A stretch of DNA of 64,000 nt from Nocardioides sp. Root240 (GTDB lineage Bacteria; Actinomycetota; Actinomycetes; Propionibacteriales; Nocardioidaceae). A model generated the notes under the pieces. It ran no database searches. It saw nothing but the letters and a program-made list of their open reading frames with translations, and was not told the origin of the DNA. The translations under genes and the position numbers were made by a program. This document shows positions 16,112-23,436 of this stretch, piece by piece (position 1 is the stretch's first letter; each line of letters begins with the position of its first letter). The stretch is from NCBI RefSeq assembly GCF_001428825.1, contig NZ_LMIT01000013.1, forward strand, positions 164,183-228,182, written 5' to 3'.

Positions 16112-16800
16112 CGCACGGTCTCCGGGAGCTTTCCGTCGTATCCCCGGGACAGCATGGCCAGGTGCACCCGCTCCCCCCTCTCGTACGACCGGACGAACAG
16201 CGCGCCGAGCGTACGCGCCAGCGCGGGCCAGTGCCGGGGCGACCTCGGGTCGACGCCGCGCGAACGCATCGCGGTGACCATCCGGCCGAGGTCGGCGGTG
16301 ACCACGTCGAGGTAGCGCACCATGAACGACATGATCTGCACGAGCAGGTCGGGGAAGCGCAGCCGCTGCAGGCCGCGCAGCACCTCGTTCGGCTCGGTGG
16401 TGGCCGCGAGCGTGAGCGAGGCGAGGACGCCCAGCGTGCCCTTGACCGCCAGGCCCCAGGCCGCGACCAGGCCGTGCTCGGACAGCGAGAGCTCCCACCC
16501 GCCCGGCATCGGTACGCCGACCCGCGGGCCCTCCGCGACGAACGGGATCAGCGCCGCGAACAGCAGGAAGGGCACCTCGACCACCATGCGCGGCAGGAGG
16601 TAGCCGAGCGGCACCCGCGCGAGCGCGACCACGCCGAGCAGGACGGCGAGGTGGAGCGCGAAGACGGGGTACCAGTCCCGCGGGGTGGCCACGACGAGCA
16701 GCACGAACGCCAGCAGCGCGAGCACCTTGAGGTGCGCCGGGGCGCGGTGCACCGGCGAGTGGCCGTGGAAGTGCAGCCGGTGGCCGTGACCGGCGCCCAT
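16108..16800 (-). CDS. cbiQ: ECF cobalt/nickel transporter transmembrane protein
   Basis: A 230-residue membrane protein with about five helices. It carries the two coupling motifs of EcfT/CbiQ proteins: AMRSRGVDP and AMLSRGYDG, which match the Ala-Arg-Gly signatures that contact the ATPase. The N terminus is His-rich (GHGHRLHFHGHSP), which may help metal handling. It overlaps cbiO by 4 bases and meets the PDGLE gene at a shared base. Confidence 0.9.
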   Translation of the reverse strand: MGAGHGHRLHFHGHSPVHRAPAHLKVLALLAFVLLVVATPRDWYPVFALHLAVLLGVVALARVPLGYLLPRMVVEVPFLLFAALIPFVAEGPRVGVPMPGGWELSLSEHGLVAAWGLAVKGTLGVLASLTLAATTEPNEVLRGLQRLRFPDLLVQIMSFMVRYLDVVTADLGRMVTAMRSRGVDPRSPRHWPALARTLGALFVRSYERGERVHLAMLSRGYDGKLPETVR

Positions 16801-17129
16801 CAGGACGGGTCGTGGTTCTGGAGCTGGGGCTCCGGCTCGGGGGTGCGCCGGCGCAGCGCGTAGAACAGGCCACCACCGATCGCGAGCGTCAGCAGCACGC
16901 CCGCCACACCGGCGATCCCGCCGCTGAGCCGCGCGTCGTCCACCCCTTTCGTGCCGTAGTCGGCGAACGGGCTCCCGGTGTCGACGGGGTCCTCGGCGCT
17001 GTCGCCGAACCCGGTCCTGCCCGCGACGTACTCGAGGCCGTCGGGGTGGCTGCTGGCGTAGTAGCTGCCGACGCCCGCGACCAGCAGGGCGACCAGCAGG
17101 CCGACGGCGAGGAAACGACGCCTGCTCAT
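16800..17129 (-). CDS. PDGLE domain component (CbiN/NikN-like)
   Basis: A 109-residue protein with an N-terminal membrane helix, an outer loop containing the diagnostic SSHPDGLEYVA motif, and a second membrane helix (about residues 70-92) followed by a short acidic tail. PDGLE/CbiN-type subunits assist the metal-binding CbiM subunit. ATG at 17129 overlaps the cbiM stop. Confidence 0.85.
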   Translation of the reverse strand: MSRRRFLAVGLLVALLVAGVGSYYASSHPDGLEYVAGRTGFGDSAEDPVDTGSPFADYGTKGVDDARLSGGIAGVAGVLLTLAIGGGLFYALRRRTPEPEPQLQNHDPS

Positions 17130-17812
17130 GAGGCGAGCTCCGAGGTGACGAGCGGGGTGCGGGTGGCGAGGCCGCGGGCGCCGTGCACGAGGTCGGGACG
17201 CGACGCGACGACGGCGCTGATCACGAGGCCGGTCACGATCGCCTCGCCCACGCCGATCACGAGGTGCCAGCCCACCATGGCGGCGAGCACCTTGCCCGTG
17301 GCGACGTCGGCCGTGCCGCCGATCGCGAAGAGCAGGGTGAACGCGGTCGCGGCGGCGGGCACGGAGACCAGCGCGCCCACCGCGGCCGCGACCGGCACCG
17401 AGCCGAGCTTGCGGGGCAGCACGACGAGCACGAGCCGGAAGACGGCGTACCCGACGACGACGCCCACGATGCCCATCAGCGTGATGTTGGTGCCGAGGGC
17501 GGTCAGTCCGCCGTCGGCCATGAACAGCCCCTGCACCAGGAGCACGACGCTGATGCACAGCATCCCGGTCCACGGCCCGACCAGGACCGCGGCCAGCGCA
17601 CCTCCCAGCAGGTGGCCGCTCGTGCCGGCACCGACCGGGAAGTTGATCATCTGGCCCGCGAACACGAACGCCGCGACGAGGCCGGCCATCGGCGCGGTGC
17701 GGTCGTCGAGCTCGGCGCGCGCCCGGCGGAGGGCGACACCGACGCCGGCTGCCGCGATCACCCCTGTCGCCACCGAGGTCGGCGCATCGAGGAATCCGTC
17801 AGGCACGTGCAT
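17126..17812 (-). CDS. cbiM: ECF cobalt/nickel transporter substrate-binding membrane protein
   Basis: A 228-residue polytopic protein beginning MHVPDGFLD. In this family the N-terminal Met1-His2 and a later His chelate the metal, so the start is well fixed. AGGAG lies about 6 bases upstream. Other family landmarks are INFPVGAGTSGHLLGGALAAVL and VGWHLVIGVGEAIVTG. First gene of the transporter operon. Its promoter region (17813-17910) is shared with divergent prxQ and contains the Nur-like box. CbiM and NikM cannot be separated by eye; the operator argues for nickel. Confidence 0.92.
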   Translation of the reverse strand: MHVPDGFLDAPTSVATGVIAAAGVGVALRRARAELDDRTAPMAGLVAAFVFAGQMINFPVGAGTSGHLLGGALAAVLVGPWTGMLCISVVLLVQGLFMADGGLTALGTNITLMGIVGVVVGYAVFRLVLVVLPRKLGSVPVAAAVGALVSVPAAATAFTLLFAIGGTADVATGKVLAAMVGWHLVIGVGEAIVTGLVISAVVASRPDLVHGARGLATRTPLVTSELAS

Positions 17813-17865
17813 TGCCGCTCCTGGGTTGGGGGGTAGTTAGATGGTCACGAGCACGACCCACCTTA

Positions 17866-17882
17866 TTGCATACAGTTTGCAA
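17866..17882. promoter_or_regulatory. Nur-like operator shared by cbiM operon and prxQ
   Basis: TTGCATACAGTTTGCAA is a TTGCA/TGCAA inverted repeat and fits the Streptomyces Nur consensus tTGCaa-N5-ttGCAA at all conserved positions. It lies directly upstream of a -10 for the cbiM strand (TAAGGT, 17865-17860), in the position of the promoter spacer. It also covers a -10 for the prxQ strand (TACAGT, 17871-17876). A bound FUR-family repressor would block both promoters. Confidence 0.7.
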
Positions 17883-17910
17883 CAACACACGCCCATCAGG
17901 AGCAGCGCCC

Positions 17911-18393
17911 ATGAGCGACCCGGCCCGCCTCGCCCCCGGCGACACCGCCCCCGCTTTCACCCTCACCTCCGACACGGGCGAGGAGGTCTCCCTCGCATCA
18001 CTGCTGGCCGGCGACCGCAAGGTGATCGTGTACTTCTACCCGGCCGCGATGACGCCGGGCTGCACCAAGCAGGCGTGCGACTTCACCGACTCCCTCGACG
18101 CGCTCCAGGCCGCGGGCTACACCGTGGTCGGCATCTCCAAGGACGCCCCCGCCAAGCTGGCGAAGTTCCGCGAGCGCGACGGCCTCACCATCACCCTGCT
18201 CTCCGACACCGACCTCGCGGTCCACAAGGCCTACGGCGCCTTCGGGGAGAAGAAGCTCTACGGCAAGCTCGTCGAGGGCGTCATCCGCTCGACCTTCGTG
18301 GTCGGTGCCGACGGGGCGGTCGAGCTCGCCCAGTACAACGTCAAGGCGACCGGCCACGTCGCCAAGCTGCGCAGGGACCTCGGCCTCGCATGA
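17911..18393 (+). CDS. bcp: thioredoxin-dependent peroxiredoxin, PrxQ/BCP type
   Basis: A 160-residue thiol peroxidase that reduces hydrogen peroxide and organic hydroperoxides using thioredoxin. The active site YPAAMTPGCTKQACDF holds the peroxidatic Cys51 and resolving Cys56, the C-X4-C arrangement of PrxQ. The end AKLRRDLGL is typical. AGGAG lies about 8 bases before the ATG at 17911. It shares its regulatory region with the divergent metal transporter and overlaps the next gene by 4 bases. Confidence 0.93.
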   Translation: MSDPARLAPGDTAPAFTLTSDTGEEVSLASLLAGDRKVIVYFYPAAMTPGCTKQACDFTDSLDALQAAGYTVVGISKDAPAKLAKFRERDGLTITLLSDTDLAVHKAYGAFGEKKLYGKLVEGVIRSTFVVGADGAVELAQYNVKATGHVAKLRRDLGLA

Positions 18394-19103
18394 CGCAGCC
18401 GCCGCCTCCCGCCCCGCCGGTCCCGCCCGCTCCGCCGGTCCCGCCGGTCCCGCCTCCGCCGCCGCGCCCGGCGAAGAAGCGCACCGGCCTCGTGGTCGCC
18501 GCGATCATCGCCGTGCTGCTCCTCGTCGGCGGCGGCATCACGGCCGTCGTCCTGCTCGGCGGTGACGACGAGAAGCCGTCGTCCGACGACACCACCACCA
18601 CCTCGCAGGCGCCGACGACCACCATCCCGGACCTCGGCGGCCCGACCATCGAGGGCAACGGCTACCAGGTGCAGCTGCCCGACGGCTGGACCGACGGCAC
18701 CACTGCCTTCAAGAAGGCCAACCCCCGGCTGAAGACGATCGACAAGGTCGTTCTGTGGGGCCCGAGCGCCGACACCGCCCGCGGCAACGTGATCGTCGAG
18801 ACCGAGGCCGCCTACGGCTACACCGACCCGAACGACCTCAAGGAGCGGTGGGAGAGGGCGCTCGTCTCCGACGACAGGACGGCCCGGATCAGCGACGGCT
18901 CGCCGACGACGATCAACGGCCAGACCGCGCTCACCGCCGAGATCACGCGCACCAACAACGACGGCACGAAGGTGCAGCAGCGCGCCCACCTCGTGATCAG
19001 CGACAACCGCAGCTACTCGATCACCGCGTCGCTGCAGGCCGGTGACGACGACGTCCTGAACACCTTCGCACGGATCCTGAGCACGTGGCAGTGGGCCGAC
19101 TGA
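18390..19103 (+). CDS. membrane-anchored extracytoplasmic protein with proline-rich head
   Basis: A 237-residue protein. Residues 1-27 are almost only Pro, Ala and Val (PPxPP repeats), followed by KKR and one membrane helix (about 31-54). A Ser/Thr/Asp-rich linker leads to an extracytoplasmic domain (about 85-237) beginning GNGYQVQLPDGWTD. That domain resembles the PsbP-like or LpqN-type folds found in actinobacterial envelope proteins. The ATG overlaps the prxQ stop (ATGA), so the two are co-translated. Function unknown. Confidence 0.78.
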   Translation: MTQPPPPAPPVPPAPPVPPVPPPPPRPAKKRTGLVVAAIIAVLLLVGGGITAVVLLGGDDEKPSSDDTTTTSQAPTTTIPDLGGPTIEGNGYQVQLPDGWTDGTTAFKKANPRLKTIDKVVLWGPSADTARGNVIVETEAAYGYTDPNDLKERWERALVSDDRTARISDGSPTTINGQTALTAEITRTNNDGTKVQQRAHLVISDNRSYSITASLQAGDDDVLNTFARILSTWQWAD

Positions 19104-19137
19104 GCAGGACCCCGGACGGTCACTAGGATCGGCCCAC

Positions 19138-19211
19138 GCGCCCGTAGCCCAATTGGCAGAGGCATGCGGTTTAGGTCCGCACCAGTGTGAGTTCGAGTCT
19201 CACCGGGCGCA
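19138..19211 (+). tRNA. tRNA-Leu (TAG), atypical short variable loop
   Basis: Acceptor GCGCCCG (19138-19144) pairs with CGGGCGC (19204-19210), and the discriminator is A. The D stem is GCC/GGC. The anticodon stem TGCGG/CCGCA closes loop TTTAGGT, giving TAG at 19172-19174, which reads CUA leucine codons. The T arm is GTGAG/CTCAC with TTCGAGT. The variable loop is only CCAGT (5 bases), whereas bacterial leucine tRNAs normally have a long variable arm. CCA is not encoded. TAGGAT at 19124-19129 is a probable -10. Confidence 0.8.
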
Positions 19212-19219
19212 CCCGGCCT

Positions 19220-19858
19220 TCAGGAGCCGAGCAGGTCCGCGACGAGCGGCGCGATCTCCCGCAACGCCTTGCCGCGGTGCGAGATCGCGTCCTTGTCCTC
19301 GCGGCTCAGCTCGGCGGTGGTGACGCCGGGCCGATCGTCGGCGACGAAGAGCACGTCGTAGCCGAAGCCGCCGGTGCCGCGCACCTCGCGGACCACCGAG
19401 CCCGGCATCCGGCCATCGACGACGATCTGGCGGCCGTCCGGGTGGGCGAGCGCGACCGCGCAGGCGAAGTGGGCGGTACGACGCTCGTCGGGCACGTCCG
19501 CCAGCTGGGCCAGCAGCAGCTCGTTGTTGCGGTCGTCGTCCTTGGGCGGGCCGGACCAGCGCGCGGAGAGCACGCCGGGCATGCCGTTGAGGGCATCGAC
19601 GCAGATGCCCGAGTCGTCGGCGATCGTGGGCAGGCCGGTCGCGGCGACGCCGGCCCGGGCCTTCAGCAGCGCGTTGCCCTCGAAGGTCGGCTGGTCCTCG
19701 ACGGGCTCGTCGAAGGGCGCGACGTCGTCGAGGCCGACGACCTCCACGGACGTGAGGTGCTCGGCGAGGATGCGGCGCATCTCCTCCAGCTTCTTCGCGT
19801 TGCGGGAGGCGACCAGCAGCTTGGTTTCGAGGCTCGCTGGCGCTCGCACCTCAACCAC
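19220..19858 (-). CDS. rdgB: XTP/dITP diphosphatase (RdgB/Ham1)
   Basis: A house-cleaning NTPase of 212 residues that hydrolyses dITP, dHAPTP and XTP to monophosphates. Motifs: LLVASRNAKKLEEMRRIL (substrate loop), PTIADDSGICVDALNGMPGVLSARW, FGYDVLFV and SHRGKAL. Downstream of rph, overlapping its stop by 8 bases, as in mycobacteria. The first 12 residues come from a repeat-like hairpin sequence (19823-19858). The only start codons before the conserved core are the GTGs at 19858 and 19849, both inside that repeat. Confidence 0.92.
   Translation of the reverse strand: MVEVRAPASLETKLLVASRNAKKLEEMRRILAEHLTSVEVVGLDDVAPFDEPVEDQPTFEGNALLKARAGVAATGLPTIADDSGICVDALNGMPGVLSARWSGPPKDDDRNNELLLAQLADVPDERRTAHFACAVALAHPDGRQIVVDGRMPGSVVREVRGTGGFGYDVLFVADDRPGVTTAELSREDKDAISHRGKALREIAPLVADLLGS
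19823..19858. repeat. REP-like imperfect hairpin at the rph-rdgB junction
   Basis: GGTT-GAGG at one end and CCTC-AACC at the other form an imperfect hairpin around a CTCGCTGGCGCTCGC centre. From memory, close copies of this sequence are dispersed in Nocardioides genomes, usually between genes. Here it spans the rph stop and the first codons of rdgB. Confidence 0.5.
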
Positions 19859-20564
19859 CGAGTCCCAAGGCGTCCTGCTGCATGCGGGTGAGGTCGGCGC
19901 AGCCCTTCTCGGCCAGCGCGAGCAGCGCGTCGAGCTCGGCGCGGTCGAAGGCGGCGCCCTCGGCGGTGCCCTGCACCTCGACGTACTTGCCGGCGCCGGT
20001 CATCACGACGTTCATGTCGGTCTCGGCGCGGACGTCCTCGACGTAGGGCAGGTCCAGGCGCGGGACGCCGTCGATGATGCCGACGCTGACCGCGGCGACG
20101 GACCCGGTCAGGGCGCCGGGGACGCCGAGCTTGGCGCACGCGTCGGCGAGGGCGACGTAGGCGCCGGTGATCGCCGCGGTGCGGGTGCCGCCGTCGGCCT
20201 GGAGCACGTCGCAGTCGATCTGGACGGTGTTCTCGCCCAGCGCCTTGTCGTCGATGATCGCGCGCAGCGACCGGCCGATCAGGCGGCTGATCTCGTGGGT
20301 GCGACCACCGATCCGGCCCTTGACCGACTCGCGGTCGGAGCGGGTGTTGGTGGACGCGGGCAGCATGGCGTACTCCGCGGTCACCCAGCCGAGACCGGAG
20401 CCCTTGCGCCACCGCGGCACGCCCTCCGACGCCGACGCCGCGCACAGCACGCGGGTCTTGCCGAACTCGACCAGCACCGCGCCCGCCGGGTGGTCGAGCC
20501 AGTGGCGGGTGATCTTGATGGGGCGCAGCTCGTCGTCGGCGCGACCGTCCTCACGGGTGCTCAT
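19851..20564 (-). CDS. rph: ribonuclease PH
   Basis: A phosphorolytic 3'-5' exoribonuclease of 237 residues that trims tRNA 3' ends and rRNA precursors. Conserved segments: TREDGRADDELRPI, GKTRVLCAASASEGVPRW, GWVTAEYAMLPASTNTRSDRE, GRTHEISRLIGRSLRA and VQIDCDVLQADGGTRTAAITGAYVAL. The ATG at 20564 is preceded by TAGGTT (20577-20572) at 7 bases, consistent with a leaderless transcript; the in-frame TTG at 20573 falls inside that hexamer. It is coupled to rdgB. Confidence 0.96.
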   Translation of the reverse strand: MSTREDGRADDELRPIKITRHWLDHPAGAVLVEFGKTRVLCAASASEGVPRWRKGSGLGWVTAEYAMLPASTNTRSDRESVKGRIGGRTHEISRLIGRSLRAIIDDKALGENTVQIDCDVLQADGGTRTAAITGAYVALADACAKLGVPGALTGSVAAVSVGIIDGVPRLDLPYVEDVRAETDMNVVMTGAGKYVEVQGTAEGAAFDRAELDALLALAEKGCADLTRMQQDALGLGG

Positions 20565-20585
20565 GGAGCCCAACCTACCCAGCGA

Positions 20586-21344
20586 TCAGCGACCCGCCGC
20601 CATTGCCCTGCGCACAGCCCAGGGCCCCAGGTCGCGCGCCCTGCGGCCGATCCACGGACCGCCCTCGGTGACCATCCACGCCACGTCACGACGCCAGCTC
20701 GGCGGGCAGCCACCCTCGGGCTCCCTGCCGGGCAGCGGGAGCTCGAAGCCGGCCGCCTGCAGCCGCTCCGCCCAGGCCCGCGCGAGCGCACGGTGCCCGG
20801 TCTCGGACGGGTGGAAGCGGTCGACCGACCAGTTCGCCCGGTCGAGCACCTCGGGCATGAGGGCGAGGTCGAGGCGCAGGCCGCCGTACGTCGCGTGGAG
20901 GTCGTCGTAGACCTCGTTGAGGAGGCCGATCCGCTCCGTGATCGGACGCACCACCAGGCGCGGCAGGCCGAGCACCGAACCGTGGTCGTGCCAGCGCACG
21001 GTCATCAGGGTCGCCCCCGACGCGGTCAGCTCCCCCGCCACGTGGTGCAGGTCGTCGTACAGCCGGTCGGGACTCCAGGTGGAGCGCAACGTGTCGTTCA
21101 CGCCGACCAGGAGCGAGGCCAGGTCGGGCCGGTGCGCGAGCGCCTCGGCGAGCTGCTGCTCGCGCACGACGGTCGCGGTCGCGCCCGAGATGGCCACGTT
21201 GCAGAAGGAGACGTCGTACGACGCCTGGAGGGACTCGCTCAGGAGGCGGGCCCAGCCCCGCCACCGGCCGCCCGGGACGGGGTCTCCGAGGCCGACCGTG
21301 GTGCTGTCGCCGAGGGCGGCGAAGCGCAGGTATCCGTTGCCCAC
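20586..21344 (-). CDS. SGNH/GDSL-type hydrolase
   Basis: A 252-residue esterase-like protein. Block I is FAALGDSTTVGLGD with the nucleophile Ser, block III is SLLVGVNDT (Asn oxyanion), and the catalytic Asp-His pair lies in DRFHPSETGHRALARAWAERL. No signal peptide, so probably cytoplasmic; the substrate is unknown. The GTG at 21344 leaves a compact domain starting seven residues before block I. It lies between rph and an ABC exporter and is separated from the latter by a strong hairpin. Confidence 0.82.
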   Translation of the reverse strand: MGNGYLRFAALGDSTTVGLGDPVPGGRWRGWARLLSESLQASYDVSFCNVAISGATATVVREQQLAEALAHRPDLASLLVGVNDTLRSTWSPDRLYDDLHHVAGELTASGATLMTVRWHDHGSVLGLPRLVVRPITERIGLLNEVYDDLHATYGGLRLDLALMPEVLDRANWSVDRFHPSETGHRALARAWAERLQAAGFELPLPGREPEGGCPPSWRRDVAWMVTEGGPWIGRRARDLGPWAVRRAMAAGR

Positions 21345-21350
21345 GACAGA

Positions 21351-21390
21351 ACCGTGGCGGAGCCTGCTAGCAGCAGGGCTCCGCCACGGT
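21351..21390 (-). terminator. hairpin ending the ABC exporter unit
   Basis: Arms 21351-21364 and 21377-21390 are perfectly complementary (14 bp) around a 12-base loop. It lies 34 bases downstream of the permease stop and just upstream of the SGNH hydrolase start. Confidence 0.7.
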
Positions 21391-21424
21391 GACGTGTCCG
21401 GCAACCTTCGGTGAAGGGCGGGTG

Positions 21425-22318
21425 CTACTTGACCTCGGCGCGCAGCAGCCGGATCGTGCCCAGGACCAGCGGGAGGCCGACCCAGATCAGCACCGACGTG
21501 AACACGTGGGCCAGGCCCAGCGCGCCGGTGTCGAGGTTCGCGCCGAGGTCGTTCTCGAGGGATGCCGCGTCGCTGTCGCCGATCTGGAACGGCAGCATCG
21601 CGATCCGCATGCTGAACCACGGCAGGATCGCCTGGCCCCAGTCGAAGGCGATCCAGAGGACGTACATGATGCCCGGGATGATCACGCCACCCTCGAGGAT
21701 CCAGACGTAGACGTAGTAGAGCGCCAGGGCGGCCGGGCTGCTGAGCAGCAGGAGGCCGAAGCCGAAGCCCATCAGCAGGTAGAGGACCTGGGTCGCCATC
21801 GCCCACCCGAACGTGCTGGCGGTGACATTCCAGTTCGCGTCCGTGCCGGCGAGGCCGGCGCCGATGATGTTGCCGATCAGGCCGAGCACCAGCGCGAGCA
21901 GGATGGTGGCCGCGCCGAGCGCCATCACGGCGACCAGCTTGGCCAGCACCACCCGCAGGCGGCTCGACTCGAGGGCGAAGGTCACCATCGCGGTGCGCTG
22001 GCTCCACTCCTGCGTCACGATCGTGATCGCCATGACCGGCACCAGCATCGAGACCGGGATGGTGAGGATGTTGAGCCAGTCGTTGGCCGACGGCGGGGAG
22101 ACGTCGGCGAGAGCGACGATGAGCAGCACGATGCCGGCGATCAGCGCCAGCAGGCCGGCCGTGATGCCGAGCAGCCAGACGCCCGCGCGGGTGTCGAGCA
22201 TCTTGCGCCACTCGACGCCGATCAGGCGGGTGAAGGGCGTCCGCGGCGTGCCGGACACGTCGAGGGTGGGGACGTGACCCGCGACCGGGGGCGGCGGCGG
22301 GGGAAGGGTGGCGCTCAT
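21425..22318 (-). CDS. ABC-2 type exporter permease
   Basis: A 297-residue membrane protein with a proline-rich cytoplasmic head (SATLPPPPPPVAG) and six predicted helices, matching ABC-2 permeases. TQEWSQRTAMVTFALESSRLRVVLAKL after helix 2 is typical of the coupling region. It works with the ATPase encoded 67 bases upstream. The substrate may be a lipid, peptide or drug. The adjacent divergent two-component system resembles the LiaRS/DesKR class that often controls such exporters. Confidence 0.85.
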   Translation of the reverse strand: MSATLPPPPPPVAGHVPTLDVSGTPRTPFTRLIGVEWRKMLDTRAGVWLLGITAGLLALIAGIVLLIVALADVSPPSANDWLNILTIPVSMLVPVMAITIVTQEWSQRTAMVTFALESSRLRVVLAKLVAVMALGAATILLALVLGLIGNIIGAGLAGTDANWNVTASTFGWAMATQVLYLLMGFGFGLLLLSSPAALALYYVYVWILEGGVIIPGIMYVLWIAFDWGQAILPWFSMRIAMLPFQIGDSDAASLENDLGANLDTGALGLAHVFTSVLIWVGLPLVLGTIRLLRAEVK

Positions 22319-22385
22319 GCCGGGGTCCCCGCTCGGTTGTTCGCGGAGGAGCGAAGCGGGGGAGCGAAGAAGCGAGTGGGGTGGT

Positions 22386-23306
22386 TCATGCTGAGGCTCC
22401 GTTCGGGAGGACGTCGCGCTGGGTGGACGAGGTGAGCTCGAGGAAGAGGTCCTCGAGGTTCTGGCCGCCGTCGCGCAGGTCGGTCAGCACGACCCGGGCG
22501 TCCAGCGCGGCCTGGCCCACCTGCGCGGCGGTCGCCGTGACGCGCAGGCCCGGGCCGGCAGCCGCGACGGCATGGCCGGCAGCGCCCAGCGCCGCGGCGA
22601 GGGCGTCGTTGTCGAGCGAGGTGACCAGGGTGGTCGCGGCGCCGGTGCCGTTGCTGGCGAGCAGCGTGGCGCGGTCGCCCTGGGCGACGATCCGGCCGTG
22701 GCCGATGAGGATCATCTCGTCGGCGATCTGCTCGACCTCGTGCAGCAGGTGGCTGGAGAGCAGCACCGTGCCCCCGCGGTCGGCGTACCCCTTGAGGAGG
22801 CCGCGCATCCAGCGGATGCCGGCAGGGTCGAGGCCGTTGGCAGGCTCGTCGAGGATCAGGACCGACGGGTCGCCGAGCAGTGCGTGGGCGATGCCCAGAC
22901 GCTGCTTCATGCCGAGCGAGTAGTTGCGCAGCCGGCGCTTGGCCTCGGAGTCGGTGAGGCCGACGAGGGCGAGCATCTCGTCGACGCGGGTCTTCGGCAG
23001 GCCCATCGTCTGTGCGCCGAGGGTGAGGATCTCGCGGCCGGTGCGGCCGGCGTGCTGGGCGGAGGCGTCCAGCAGGGTGCCGACGTGGCGGCCGGGGTTG
23101 GGGATGTCGGCGTACCGGAGGCCCCCGATGGTGACGTGGCCGTGGGTGGCGGGCGTCAGTCCCACCATCACGCGCATCGTCGTGGACTTGCCGGCACCGT
23201 TGGGCCCGAGGAAGCCGGTGACCCGGCCCGGCTGGGCGACGAAGCTGACGTCGTCCACGGCGGTGAACCCGCCATAGGAAACTGTGAGTCGATCGACCGT
23301 GATCAT
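22386..23306 (-). CDS. ABC exporter ATPase
   Basis: A 306-residue ATPase: Walker A GPNGAGKSTT, Q-loop region HVGTLLDAS, signature YSLGMKQRLGIA, Walker B VLILDEPANGLD and HLLHEVEQIADEMILIGHGRIV. The C-terminal region carries the extra domain of drug/lantibiotic exporters. ATG at 23306 follows a short leader; an upstream extension in the frame looks non-coding. Divergent from the histidine kinase gene, 130 bases apart. Confidence 0.9.
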   Translation of the reverse strand: MITVDRLTVSYGGFTAVDDVSFVAQPGRVTGFLGPNGAGKSTTMRVMVGLTPATHGHVTIGGLRYADIPNPGRHVGTLLDASAQHAGRTGREILTLGAQTMGLPKTRVDEMLALVGLTDSEAKRRLRNYSLGMKQRLGIAHALLGDPSVLILDEPANGLDPAGIRWMRGLLKGYADRGGTVLLSSHLLHEVEQIADEMILIGHGRIVAQGDRATLLASNGTGAATTLVTSLDNDALAAALGAAGHAVAAAGPGLRVTATAAQVGQAALDARVVLTDLRDGGQNLEDLFLELTSSTQRDVLPNGASA

Positions 23307-23436
23307 GGCCCCCAGCCTGCCCGATCGCGGCGATCCAAACATCGGACTCGCGGCGTGAGCAGTCCCCGACCTAAGTAGGGGGTACGCCGTGCGCCGGTCG
23401 CTCCCCCACCCGGACCGCAGGCCCTAGCCTCGACCC

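Noticed and set aside
17813..17910. Cobalamin riboswitch before cbiM
   Set aside because: The gap is only about 98 bases and contains no B12-box-like sequence; the operator explains regulation better.
18405..18473. Tandem DNA repeat of CCGCC-like units
   Set aside because: It is in frame and encodes the Pro-rich head of the membrane protein at 18390; not a separate repeat element.
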